DNA of 64,000 nt, taken from NCBI RefSeq assembly GCF_050948175.1, contig NW_027490401.1, forward strand, positions 1 through 64,000, given 5' to 3'. The notes beneath the pieces were generated by a model. That model did no database searches and was not told the DNA's origin. It saw only the letters and a program-made list of their open reading frames with translations. Made by a program: the position numbers and the translations under genes. Of the stretch, positions 13,667 through 28,200 are shown one piece after another (position 1 is the first letter of the stretch; each line of letters starts with the position of its first letter). This stretch comes from Xylocopa sonorina (Eukaryota; Arthropoda; Insecta; Hymenoptera; Apidae).

Positions 13667-15505
13667 TTGAAGTGTAGACGAGGAACACATAACACTCCGC
13701 AAATCATATTATATCTTACCATGAAACATAGAAATGAGATGCGATATCGCGTTTTAAGAATCATAAGAACTCTATTGCTACGATACTTAGACACCTGCAA
13801 ACGCTATTTCCTTGCAAAGAAGTGTCGCATTTACATTCATTTGAAGTGTAGACGAGGAATACATAACACTTCGCAAATCATATTATATCTTACCATTAAA
13901 CATAGAAATGAGATGTGATATCGCGTTTTAAGAATCATAAGAACTCTATTGCAACGATACGTAGACATCTGCAAACGCTATTTCCTTGCAAGGAAGTGTC
14001 GCATTTACATTCATTTGAAGTGTAGACGGGGAATACATAACACTCCGCAAATCATATTATATCTTACCATCAAACATAGAAATGAGATGTGATATCGCGT
14101 TTTAAGAATCATAAGAACTCTATTGCAACGATACGTAGACATCTGCAAACGCTATTTCCTTGCAAAGAAGTGTCGCATTTACATTCATTTGAAGTGTAGA
14201 CGAGGAATACATGACACTTCGCAAATCATATAATATCTTACCATGAAACATAGAAATGAGATGCGATATCGCGTTTTAAGAATCATAAGAACTCTATTGC
14301 TACGATGCGTAGACATCTGCAAACGCTATTTCCTTGCAAGGAAGTGTCGCATGTACATTCATTTGATGTGTAGACGAGGAATACATAACACTTCGCAAAT
14401 CATATTATATCTTAACATGAAACATAGAAATGAGATGCGATATCGCGTTTTAAGAAGTAGTAGAACTCTATTGCTACGATACGTAGACATCTGCAAACGC
14501 TATTTCCTTGCAAGGGAGTGACGCATTTACATTCATTTGAATCGTAGACGAGGAATGCATAACACTTCGCAATGAATATTATATCTTATCATGAAACATA
14601 GATATGAGATGCAATATCTCGTTTTAAGAAGCATTAGAACACTACTGCTACGATAGGTAGACATTTGCAAACGCTATTTCCTTGAAAGGAAATGTCGCAT
14701 TTACATTCATTTGAAGTGTAGACGAGGAACACATAACACTCCGCAAATCATATTATATCTTACCATGAAACATAGAAATGAGATGCGATATCGCGTTTTA
14801 AGAATCATAAGAACTCTATTGCTACAATACTTAGACACCTGCAAACGCTATTCCCTTGCAAAGAAGTGTCGCATTTACATTCATTTGAAGTGTAGACGAG
14901 GAATACATAACACTTCGCAAATCATATTATATCTTACCATGAAACATAGAAATGAGATGCGATATCGCGTTTTAAGAATCATAAGAACTCTATTGCTAGG
15001 ATACGTAGACATCTGCAAACGCTATTTCCTTGCAAGGAAGTGTCGCATTTACATTCATTTGAAGTGTAGACGAGAAATACATAACACTCCGCAAATCATA
15101 TTATATCTTACCATGAAACATAGAAATGAGATGCGATATAGCGTTTTAAGAATCATAAGAACTCTACTGCAACGATACGTAGACATCTGCAAACGTTATT
15201 TCCTTGCAAAGAAGTGTCGCATTTACATTCATTTGAAGTGTAGACGAGGAATACATAACACTTCGCAAATCATATTATATCTTACCATGAATCATAGTAA
15301 TGAGATGCGATATCGCGTTCTAAGAATCATAAGAACTCTGTTGCTACGATACGTAGACATCTGCAAACGCTATTTCCTTGCAAGGAAGTGTCGCATTTAC
15401 ATTCATTTGAAGTGTAGACGAGGAATACATAACACTTCGCAAATCATATTATATCTTACCATGAAACATAGAAATGAGATGCGATATTGCGTTTTAAGAA
15501 GCATT
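13667..15505. repeat. Left copy of 26-monomer-spaced duplication
   Basis: This 1.84-kb stretch is repeated at 18191-20029, an offset of 4524 bp (26 x 174). Rare markers are shared in order: TACTTAGACACC, CATTAAACATAG followed by AGATGTGATAT, CATCAAACATAG, TCGCATGTACATTC, AAGTAGTAGAAC, GAAAGGAAATGTCG, CTATTCCCTTGC, TGCTAGGATACG, CTACTGCAACG, and ATGAATCATAGTAATGAG. I noticed no difference by eye until the copies diverge near 15506 (AGATCTCT against GAACTCT). Confidence 0.85.
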
Positions 15506-15799
15506 AGATCTCTATTGCTATGATACGTAGACATCTGCAAACGCTATTTCCTTGAAAGGAAGTGTCGCATTTACATTCATTTGAAGTGTAGACGAGGAAC
15601 ACATAACACTACGCAAATCATATTATATCTTACCATGAAAGATAGGAATGAGATGCGATATCGCGTTTTAAGAATCATAAGAACTCTATTGCTACGATAC
15701 GTAGACATCTGCAAACGCTATTTCCTTGCAAGGAAGTGTCGCATTTACATTCATTTGAAGTGTAGACGAGGAATACATAACACTCCGCAAATCATATTA

Positions 15800-18190
15800 T
15801 ATCTTACCATGAAACATAGAAATGAGATGCGATATCGCGTTTTAAGAATCATAAGAACTCTATTGCAACGATACGTAGACATCTGCAAACGCTATTTCCT
15901 TGCAAAGGAGTGTCGCATTTACATTCATTTGAAGTGTAGACGAGGAATACATGACACTTCGCAAATCATATAATATCTTACCATGAAACATAGAAATGAG
16001 ATGCGATATCGCGTTTTAAGAATCATAAGAACTCTATTGCTACGATGCGTAGACATCTGCAAACGCTATTTCCTTGCAAGGAAGTGTCGCATGTACATTC
16101 ATTTGATGTGTAGACGAGGAATACATAACACTTCGTAAATCATATTATATCTTAACATGAAACATAGAAATGAGATGCGATATCGCGTTTTAAGAAGTAG
16201 TAGAACTCTATTGCTACGATACGTAGACATCTGCAAACGCTATTTCCTTGCAAGGGAGTGACGCATTTACATTCATTTGAATCGTAGACGAGGAATGCAT
16301 AACACTTCGCAATGAATATTATATCTTATCATGAAACATAGATATGAGATGCAATATCTCGTTTTAAGAAGCCTTAGAACACTACTGCTACGATAGGTAG
16401 ACATTTGCAAACGCTATTTCCTTGAAAGGAAATGTCGCATTTACATTCATTTGAAGTGTAGACGAGGAACACATAACACTCCGCAAATCATATTATATCT
16501 TACCATGAAACATAGAAATGAGATGCGATATCGCGTTTTAAGAATCATAAGAACTCTATTGCTACAATACTTAGACACCTGCAAACGCTATTTCCTTGCA
16601 AAGAAGTGTCGCATTTACATTCATTTGAAGTGTAGACGAGGAATACATAACACTTCGCAAATCATATTATATCTTACCATGAAACATAGAAATGAGATGC
16701 GATATCGCGTTTTAAGAATCATAAGAACTCTATTGCTAGGATACGTAGACATCTGCAAACGCTATTTCCTTGCAAGGAAGTGTCGCATTTACATTCATTT
16801 GAAGTGTAGACGAGAAATACATAACACTCCGCAAATCATATTATATCTTACCATGAAACATAGAAATGAGATGCGATATAGCGTTTTAAGAATCATAAGA
16901 ACTCTATTGCAACGATACGTAGACATCTGCAAACGTTATTTCCTTGCAAAGAAGTGTCGCATTTACATTCATTTGAAGTGTAGACGAGGAATACATAACA
17001 CTTCGCAAATCATATTATATCTTACCATGAATCATAGTAATGAGATGCGATATCGCGTTCTAAGAATCATAAGAACTCTGTTGCTACGATACGTAGACAT
17101 CTGCAAACGCTATTTCCTTGCAAGGAAGTGTCGCATTTACATTCATTTGAAGTGTAGACGAGGAATACATAACACTTCGCAAATCATATTATATCTTACC
17201 ATGAAACATAGAAATGAGATGCGATATTGCGTTTTAAGAAGCATTAGAACTCTATTGCTACGATACGTAGACATCTGCAAACCCTATTTCCTTGCAAGGA
17301 AGTGTCGCATTTACATTCATTTGAATCGTAGACGAGGAATACATAACACTTCGCAATGAATATTATATCTTATCATGAAACATAGATATGAGATGCAATA
17401 TCTCGTTTTAAGAAGCATTTGAACTCTATTGCTTCGATACGTAGACATCTGCAAACGCTATTTCCTTGCAAGAAAGTGTCGCACTTACATTCATTTGATG
17501 TGTAGACGAGGAATACATAACACTTCGCAAATCATATTATATCTTACCATGAAACATAGAAAGTAGATGCGATATCGCGTTTTAAGAAGCATTAGAACTC
17601 TATTGCTGCGATACGCAGACATCTGCAAACGCTATTTCCTTGCAAGGAAGTGTCGCATTTACATTCATTTGAAGTGTAGACGAGGAATACATAACTCTTC
17701 GCAAATCATATTATATCTTACCATGAAACATAGAAATGAGATGCGATATCGCGTTTTATGAAGCATTAGATCTCTATTGCTATGATACGTAGACATCTGC
17801 AAACGCTATTTCCTTGCAAGGAAGTGTCGCATTTACATTCATTTGAATCGTAGACGAGGAATGCATAACACTTCGCAATGAATATTATATCATATCATGA
17901 AACATAGATATGAGATGCAATATCTCGTTTTAAGAAGCATTTGAACTCTATTGCTTCGATACGTAGACATCTGCAAACGCTATTTCCTTGCAAGGAAATG
18001 TCGCATTTACATTCATTTGAAGTGTAGACGAGGAATACATAACACTTCGCAAATCATATTATATCTTACCATGAAACATAGAAATGAGATGCGATATCGC
18101 GTTTTAAGAAGCATTAGAACTCTATTGCTACGATACGTAGACACCTGCAAACGCTATTTCCTTGCAAAGAAGTGTCGCATTTACATTCAT
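15800..18190. repeat. First copy of 16-monomer (2784-bp) duplication
   Basis: This stretch is repeated 2784 bp to the right, at about 18584-20974. Shared markers include AAGTAGTAGAAC, TGCTACAATACTTAG, GCTAGGATACG, GCGATATAGCG, CTGCAAACCC, the altered start AGAAAGTAGATGCG (17562, 20346) and GTTTTATGAAGC followed by AGATCTCT (17756, 20540). The copies differ at scattered single bases such as AAGCCTTAG against AAGCATTAG. Confidence 0.8.
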
Positions 18191-20029
18191 TTGAAGTGTA
18201 GACGAGGAACACATAACACTCCGCAAATCATATTATATCTTACCATGAAACATAGAAATGAGATGCGATATCGCGTTTTAAGAATCATAAGAACTCTATT
18301 GCTACGATACTTAGACACCTGCAAACGCTATTTCCTTGCAAAGAAGTGTCGCATTTACATTCATTTGAAGTGTAGACGAGGAATACATAACACTTCGCAA
18401 ATCATATTATATCTTACCATTAAACATAGAAATGAGATGTGATATCGCGTTTTAAGAATCATAAGAACTCTATTGCAACGATACGTAGACATCTGCAAAC
18501 GCTATTTCCTTGCAAGGAAGTGTCGCATTTACATTCATTTGAAGTGTAGACGGGGAATACATAACACTCCGCAAATCATATTATATCTTACCATCAAACA
18601 TAGAAATGAGATGTGATATCGCGTTTTAAGAATCATAAGAACTCTATTGCAACGATACGTAGACATCTGCAAACGCTATTTCCTTGCAAAGAAGTGTCGC
18701 ATTTACATTCATTTGAAGTGTAGACGAGGAATACATGACACTTCGCAAATCATATAATATCTTACCATGAAACATAGAAATGAGATGCGATATCGCGTTT
18801 TAAGAATCATAAGAACTCTATTGCTACGATGCGTAGACATCTGCAAACGCTATTTCCTTGCAAGGAAGTGTCGCATGTACATTCATTTGATGTGTAGACG
18901 AGGAATACATAACACTTCGCAAATCATATTATATCTTAACATGAAACATAGAAATGAGATGCGATATCGCGTTTTAAGAAGTAGTAGAACTCTATTGCTA
19001 CGATACGTAGACATCTGCAAACGCTATTTCCTTGCAAGGGAGTGACGCATTTACATTCATTTGAATCGTAGACGAGGAATGCATAACACTTCGCAATGAA
19101 TATTATATCTTATCATGAAACATAGATATGAGATGCAATATCTCGTTTTAAGAAGCATTAGAACACTACTGCTACGATAGGTAGACATTTGCAAACGCTA
19201 TTTCCTTGAAAGGAAATGTCGCATTTACATTCATTTGAAGTGTAGACGAGGAACACATAACACTCCGCAAATCATATTATATCTTACCATGAAACATAGA
19301 AATGAGATGCGATATCGCGTTTTAAGAATCATAAGAACTCTATTGCTACAATACTTAGACACCTGCAAACGCTATTCCCTTGCAAAGAAGTGTCGCATTT
19401 ACATTCATTTGAAGTGTAGACGAGGAATACATAACACTTCGCAAATCATATTATATCTTACCATGAAACATAGAAATGAGATGCGATATCGCGTTTTAAG
19501 AATCATAAGAACTCTATTGCTAGGATACGTAGACATCTGCAAACGCTATTTCCTTGCAAGGAAGTGTCGCATTTACATTCATTTGAAGTGTAGACGAGAA
19601 ATACATAACACTCCGCAAATCATATTATATCTTACCATGAAACATAGAAATGAGATGCGATATAGCGTTTTAAGAATCATAAGAACTCTACTGCAACGAT
19701 ACGTAGACATCTGCAAACGTTATTTCCTTGCAAAGAAGTGTCGCATTTACATTCATTTGAAGTGTAGACGAGGAATACATAACACTTCGCAAATCATATT
19801 ATATCTTACCATGAATCATAGTAATGAGATGCGATATCGCGTTCTAAGAATCATAAGAACTCTGTTGCTACGATACGTAGACATCTGCAAACGCTATTTC
19901 CTTGCAAGGAAGTGTCGCATTTACATTCATTTGAAGTGTAGACGAGGAATACATAACACTTCGCAAATCATATTATATCTTACCATGAAACATAGAAATG
20001 AGATGCGATATTGCGTTTTAAGAAGCATT
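18191..20029. repeat. Right copy of 26-monomer-spaced duplication
   Basis: This is the partner of 13667-15505. It shares the rare CTATTCCCTTGC and CTACTGCAACG changes that are absent from the otherwise similar copy at 16451-17360. The 13.7-kb and 18.2-kb copies are therefore closer to each other than to the intervening one. Confidence 0.85.
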
Positions 20030-22489
20030 AGAACTCTATTGCTACGATACGTAGACATCTGCAAACCCTATTTCCTTGCAAGGAAGTGTCGCATTTACAT
20101 TCATTTGAATCGTAGACGAGGAATACATAACACTTCGCAATGAATATTATATCTTATCATGAAACATAGATATGAGATGCAATATCTCGTTTTAAGAAGC
20201 ATTTGAACTCTATTGCTTCGATACGTAGACATCTGCAAACGCTATTTCCTTGCAAGAAAGTGTCGCACTTACATTCATTTGATGTGTAGACGAGGAATAC
20301 ATAACACTTCGCAAATCATATTATATCTTACCATGAAACATAGAAAGTAGATGCGATATCGCGTTTTAAGAAGCATTAGAACTCTATTGCTGCGATACGC
20401 AGACATCTGCAAACGCTATTTCCTTGCAAGGAAGTGTCGCATTTACATTCATTTGAAGTGTAGACGAGGAATACATAACTCTTCGCAAATCATATTATAT
20501 CTTACCATGAAACATAGAAATGAGATGCGATATCGCGTTTTATGAAGCATTAGATCTCTATTGCTATGATACGTAGACATCTGCAAACGCTATTTCCTTG
20601 CAAGGAAGTGTCGCATTTACATTCATTTGAATCGTAGACGAGGAATGCATAACACTTCGCAATGAATATTATATCATATCATGAAACATAGATATGAGAT
20701 GCAATATCTCGTTTTAAGAAGCATTTGAACTCTATTGCTTCGATACGTAGACATCTGCAAACGCTATTTCCTTGCAAGGAAATGTCGCATTTACATTCAT
20801 TTGAAGTGTAGACGAGGAATACATAACACTTCGCAAATCATATTATATCTTACCATGAAACATAGAAATGAGATGCGATATCGCGTTTTAAGAAGCATTA
20901 GAACTCTATTGCTACGATACGTAGACACCTGCAAACGCTATTTCCTTGCAAAGAAGTGTCGCATTTACATTCATTTGAAGTGTAGACGAGGAATACATAA
21001 CACTTCGCAAATCATATTATATCTTACCATGAAACATAGAAATGAGATGCGATATCGCGTTTTAAGAATCATAAGAACTCTATTGCTAGGATACGTAGAC
21101 ATCTGCAAACGCTATTTCCTTGCAAGGAAGTGTCGCATTTACATTCATTTGAAGTGTAGACGAGAAATACATAACACTCCGCAAATCATATTATATCTTA
21201 CCATGAAACATAGAAATGAGATGCGATATAGCGTTTTAAGAATCATAAGAACTCTATTGCAACGATACGTAGACATCTGCAAACGTTATTTCCTTGCAAA
21301 GAAGTGTCGCATTTACATTCATTTGAAGTGTAGACGAGGAATACATAACACTTCGCAAATCATATTATATCTTACCATGAATCATAGTAATGAGATGCGA
21401 TATCGCGTTCTAAGAATCATAAGAACTCTATTGCTACGATACGTAGACATCTGCAAACGCTATTTCCTTGCAAGGAAGTGTCGCATTTACATTCATTTGA
21501 AGTGTAGACGAGGAATACATAACACTTCGCAAATCATATTATATCTTACCATGAAACATAGAAATGAGATGCGATATTGCGTTTTAAGAAGCATTAGAAC
21601 TCTATTGCTACGATACGTAGACATCTGCAAACCCTATTTCCTTGCAAGGAAGTGTCGCATTTACATTCATTTGAATCGTAGACGAGGAATACATAACACT
21701 TCGCAATGAATATTATATCTTATCATGAAACATAGATATGAGATGCAATATCTCGTTTTAAGAAGCATTTGAACTCTATTGCTTCGATACGTAGACATCT
21801 GCAAACGCTATTTCCTTGCAAGAAAGTGTCGCACTTACATTCATTTGATGTGTAGGCGAGGAATACATAACACTTCGCAAATCATATTATATCTTACCAT
21901 GAAACATAGAAAGTAGATGCGATATCGCGTTTTAAGAAGCATTAGAACTCTATTGCTGCGATACGCAGACATCTGCAAACGCTATTTCCTTGCAAGGAAG
22001 TGTCGCATTTACATTCATTTGAAGTGTAGACGAGGAATACATAACTCTTCGCAAATCATATTATATCTTACCATGAAACATAGAAATGAGATGCGATATC
22101 GCGTTTTATGAAGCATTAGATCTCTATTGCTATGATACGTAGACATCTGCAAACGCTATTTCCTTGCAAGGAAGTGTCGCATTTACATTCATTTGAATCG
22201 TAGACGAGGAATGCATAACACTTCGCAATGAATATTATATCATATCATGAAACATAGATATGAGATGCAATATCTCGTTTTAAGTAGCATTTGAACTCTA
22301 TTGCTTCGATACGTAGACATCTGCAAACGCTATTTCCTTGCAAGGAAATGTCGCATTTACATTCATTTGAAGTGTAGTCGAGGAATACATAACACTTCGC
22401 AAATCATATTATATCTTACCATGAAACATAGAAATGAGATGCGATATCGCGTTTTAAGAAGCATTAGAACTCTATTGCTACGATACGTA
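19409..22489. repeat. Tandem 9-monomer (1566-bp) higher-order repeat, two copies
   Basis: 19409-20974 is followed directly by a near copy at 20975-22489, an offset of 1566 bp. The markers GCTAGGATACG, GAGAAATACATAAC, GCGATATAGCG, ATGAATCATAG, CTGCAAACCC, AGAAAGTAGATG, GTTTTATGAAGC and TATCATATCATG occur in the same order in both. The second copy ends where GTAGACACCTGC becomes GTAGACATCTGC near 22489. A few private changes (for example GTGTAGGCG at 21852 and AAGTAGCATTTG at 22283) show that the copies have begun to diverge. Confidence 0.85.
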
Positions 22490-25210
22490 GACATCTGCAA
22501 ACGCTATTTCCTAGCGAGGAAGTGTCGCATTCACATTCATTTGAAGTGTAGACGAGGAATACATAACACTTAGCAAATCATATTATATCTTACCATGAAA
22601 CATAGTAATGAGGTGCGATATCGCGTTTTAAGAATCATAAGAACTCTGTTGCTACGATACGTAGACATCTGCAAACGCTATATCCTTGCAAAGAAGTGTC
22701 GCATTTACATTCATTTGAAGTGTAGACGAGGAATACATAACACTTCGCAAATCATATTATATCTTACCATGAAACATAGAAATGAGATGCGATATCGCGT
22801 TTTAAGAAGCATCAGAAATCCATTGCAACGATACGTAGACATCTGCAAACGCTATTTCCTAGCGAGGAAGTCTCGCATTCACATTCATTTGAAGTGTAGA
22901 CGAGGAATACATAACACTTCGCAAATCATATTATATCTTACCATGAAACATAGAAATGAGATGCGATATCGCGTTTTAAGAAGCATTAGAACTCTATTGC
23001 TACGATACGTAGACATCTGCAAACGCTATTTCCTTGCAAGGAAGTGTCGCATTTACACTCATTTGAATCGTAGACGAGGAATACATAACACTTCGCAATG
23101 AATATTATATCTTATCATGAAACATAGATATGAGATGCGATATCGCGTTTTAAGAAGCATTAGAACTCTATTGCTACGATACGTAGACATCTGCAAACGC
23201 TATTTCCTTGCAAGGAATTGTCGCATTTACATTCATTTGAATCGTAGACGAGGAATACATAACACTTCGCAATGCGTATTATATCTTATCATGAGACATA
23301 GATATGAGACGCTATATCTCGTTTTAAGAAGCATTAGAACTCTATCCCTACGATACGTAAACATCTGCAAACGCTATTTCCTAGCAAGGAAGTGTCGCGT
23401 TTACATTCATTTGAAGTGTAGACGAGGACTACATAACACTTCGCAATGAATATTACATCTTATCATGAAACATAGAAATGAGATGCGATATCTGGTATTA
23501 AGGAGCATTAGAACTCCATCCCTACGATACGTAGACATCTGCAAACGCTATTTCCTAGCAAGGATGTGTCGCATTTACATTTATTTGAAGTGTTGACGAG
23601 GACTACATAACACTTCGCAAATCATATTATATCTTACCATGAAACATAGAAATGAGATGCGATATCGCGTTTTAAGAAGCATCAGAACTCAACTGCTACG
23701 ATACGTAGACATCTGCAAACGCTATTTCCTAGCGAGGAAGTGTCGCATTCACATTCATTTGAAGTGTAGACGAGAAATACATAACACTCCGCAAATCATA
23801 TTATATCTTACCATGAAACATAGAAATGTGATGCGATATCGCGTTTTAAGAATCATAAGAACTCTATTGCTACGATACGTAGACATCTGCAGACGCTATT
23901 TCCTTGCAAGGAAGTGTCGCATTTACATTCATTTGATGTGTAGACGAGGAATACATAACATTTCGCAAATCATATTATATCTTACCATGAAACATAGAAA
24001 TGAGATGCGATATCGCGTTTTAAGAAGCATTAGAACTCTATTGCTACGATACGTAGACATCTGCAAACGCTATTTCCTTGCAAGGAAGTGACGCATTTAC
24101 ATTCATTTGAATCGTAGACGAGGAATGCATAACACTTCGCAATGAATATTATATCTTATCATGAAACATAGATATGAGATGCAATATCTCGTTTTAAGAA
24201 GCATTAGAACACTACTGCTACGATAGGTAGACATTTGCAAACGCTATTTCCTTGAAAGGAAGTGTCGCATTTACATTCATTTGAAGTGTAGACGAGGAAC
24301 ACATAACACTCCGCAAATCATACTATATCTTACCATGAAACATAGAAATGAGATGCGATATCGCGTTTCAAGAATCATAAGAACTCTATTGCTACGATAC
24401 GTAGACATCTGCAAACGCAATTTCCTTGCAAAGAAGTGTCGCATTTACATTCATTTGAAGTGTAGACGAGGAATACATAACACTTCGCAAATCATATTAT
24501 ATCTTACCATGAAACATAGAAATGAGATGCGATATCGCGTTTTAAGAATCATAAGAACTCTATTGCTACGATACGTAGACATCTGCAAACGCTGTTTCCT
24601 TGCAAGGAAGTGTCGCATTTACAGTCATTTGAAGTGTAGACGAGAAATACATAACACTCCGCAAATCATATTATATCTTACCATGAAACATAGAAATGAG
24701 ATACGATATAGCGTTTTAAGAATCATAAGAACTCTATTGCAACGATACGTAGACATCTGCAAACGCTATTTCCTTGCAAGGAAGTGTCGCATTTACATTC
24801 ATTTGAATCGTAGACGAGGAATACATGACACTTCGCAAATCATATTATATCTTACCATGAAACATAGAAATGAGATGCGATATCGCGTTTTATGAAGCAT
24901 TAGATCTCTATTGCTATGATACGTAGACATCTGCAAACGCTATTTCCTTGCAAGGAAGTGTCGCATTTACATTCATTTGAATCGTAGACGAGGAATGCAT
25001 AACACTTCGCAATGAATATTATATCATATCATGAAACATAGATATGAGATGCAATATCTCGTTTTAAGAAGCATTTGAACTCTATTGCTTCGATACGTAG
25101 ACATCTGCAAACGCTATTTCCTTGCAAGGAAGTGTCGCATTTACATTCATTTGAAGTGTAGACGAGGAATACATAACACTTCGCAAATCATATTATATCT
25201 TACCATGAAA
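22490..25210. repeat. Mixed satellite block
   Basis: About sixteen monomers lie here without a clean local unit. At 23270-23625 several copies are unusually divergent: ATGAGACATAG, CTATCCCTACG, GATATCTGGTATT and GTGTTGACGAGG. From about 24.0 kb the markers of the 8-monomer block return (ACATTTCGC, AGTGACGC, GAGGAACAC). Nothing other than satellite is visible. Confidence 0.7.
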
Positions 25211-28200
25211 CATAGAAATGAGATGCGATATCGCGTTTTAAGAAGCATTAGAACTCTATTGCTACGATACGTAGACATCTGCAAACGCTATTTCCTTGCA
25301 AGGAAGTGTCGCATTTACACTCATTTGAATCGTAGACGAGGAATACATAACACTTCGCAATGAATATTATATCTTATCATGAAACATAGATATGAGATGC
25401 AATATCTCGTTTTAAGAAGAATTTGAACTCTATTGCTTCGATACGTAGACATCTGCAAACGCTATTTCCTTGCAAGGAAGTGTCGCATTTACATTCATTT
25501 GAAGTGTAGACGAGGAATACATAACACTTCGCAAATCATATTATATCTTACCATGAAACATAGAAATGAGATGCGATATCGCGTTTTAAGAAGCATTAGA
25601 ACTCTATTGCTGCGATACGCAGACATCTGCAAACGCTATTTCCTTGCAAGGAAGTGTCGCATTTACATTCATTTGAATCGTAGACGAGGGATACATAACA
25701 CTTCGCAATGAATATTATATCTTATCATGATACATAGATATGAGATGCAATATCTCGTTTTAAGAAGCATTTGAACTCTATTGCTTCGATACGTAGACAT
25801 CTGCAAACGCTATTTCCTTGCAAGAAAGTGTCGCACTTACATTCATTTGATGTGTAGACGAGGAATACATAACACTTCGCAAATCATATTATATCTTACC
25901 ATGAAACATAGAAATGAGATGCGATATCGCGTTTTAAGAAGCATTAGAACACTATTGCTACGATAGGTAGACATTTGCAAACGCTATTTCCTAGCAAAGA
26001 AGTGTCGCATTTACATTCATTTGAAGTGTAGGCGAGGAATACATAACACATAGCAAATCATATTATATCTTACCATGAAACATAGAAATGAGATGCGATA
26101 ACGCGTTTTAAGAAGCATTAGAACTCTATTGCTACGATACGTAGACATCTGCAAACGCTATTTCCTAGCGAGGAACTGTCGCATTCACATTCATTTGAAG
26201 TGTAGACGAGGAATACATAACACTTCGCAAATCATATTATATCTTACCGTTAAACATAGAAATGAGATGCGATATCGCGTTTTAAGAATCATAAGAACAA
26301 TATTACAACGATACGTAGACATCAGCAAACGCTATTTCCTTGCAAAGAAGTGTCGCATTTACATTCATTTGAAGTGTAGACGAGGAATACATGACACTTC
26401 GCAAATCATATTATATCTTACCATGAAACATAGAAATGAGATGCGATATCGCGTTTTATGAAGCATTAGATCTCTATTGCTATGATACGTAGACATCTGC
26501 AAACGCTATTTCCTTGCAAGGAAGTGTCGCATTTACATTCATTTGAATCGTAGACGAGGAATGCATAACACTTCGCAATGAATATTATATCTTATCATGA
26601 AACATAGATATGAGATGCAATATCTCGTTTTAAGAAGCATTTGAACTCTATTGCTTCGATACGTAGACATCTGCAAACGCTATTTCCTTGCAAGGAAGTG
26701 TCGCATTTACATTCATTTGAAGTGTAGACGAGGAATACATAACACTTCGCAAATCATATTATATCTTACCATGAAACATAGAAATGAGATGCGATATCGC
26801 GTTTTAAGAAGCATTAGAACTCTATTGCTACGATACGTAGACATCTGCAAACGCTATTTCCTAGCGAGGAAGTGTCGCATTCACATTCATTTGAAGTGTA
26901 GACGAGGAATACATAACACTTCGCAAATCATATTATATCTTATCGTTAAACATAGAAATGAGATGCGATATCGCGTTTTAAGAATCATAAGAACTCTATT
27001 GCAACGATACGTAGACATCTGCAAACGCTATTTCCTTGCAAAGAAGTGTCGCATTTACATTCATTTGAAGTGTAGAAGAGGAATACATGACACTTCGCAA
27101 ATCATATTATATCTTACCATGAAACATAGAAATGAGATGCGATATCGCGTTTTAAGAATCATAAGAACTCTATTGCTACGATACGTAGACATCTGCAAAC
27201 GCTATTTCCTTGCAAGGAAGTGTCGCATTTACATTCATTTGATGTGTAGACGAGGAATACATAACACTTCGCAAATCATATTATATCTTACCATGAAACA
27301 TAGAAATGAGATGCGATATCGCGTTCTAAGAAGCAATAGAACACTTCTGCTACGATAGGTAGACATTTGCAAACGCTATTTCCTAGCGAGGAAGTGTCGC
27401 ATTCACATTCATTTGAAGTGTAGACGAGGAATACATAACACTTCGCAAATCATATTATATCTTACCGTTAAACATAGAAATGAGATGCGATATCGCGTTT
27501 TAAGAATCATAAGAACTCTATTGCAACGATACGTAGACATCTGCAAACGCTATTTCCTTGCAAGGAAGTGTCGCATTTACATTCATTTGAAGTGTAGACG
27601 AGGAATACATGACACTTCGCAAATCATGTTATATCTTACCATGAAACATAGAAATGAGATGCGATATCGCGTTTTAAGAATCATAAGAACTCTATTGCTA
27701 CGATACGTAGACATCTGCAAACGCTATTTCCTTGCAAGGAAGTGTCGCATTTACATTCATTTGATGTGTAGACGAGGAATACATAACACTTCGCAAATCA
27801 TATTATATCTTACCATGAAACATAGAAATGAGATGCGATATCGCGTTTTAAGAATCATAATAACTCTATTGCTACGATACGTAGACATCTGCAAACGCTA
27901 TTTCCTTGCAAAGAAGTGTCGCATTTACATTCATTTGAAGTGTAGACGAGGAATACATAACACTACGCAAATCATATTATATCTTACCATGAAAGATAGG
28001 AATGAGATGCGATATCGCGTTTTAAGAATCATAAGAACTCTATTGCTACGATACGTAGACATCTGCAAACGCTATTTCCTTGCAAGGAAGTGTCGCATTT
28101 ACATTCATTTGAAGTGTAGACGAGGAATACATAACACTCCGCAAATCATATTATATCTTACCATGAAACATAGAAATGAGATGCGATATCGCGTTTTAAG

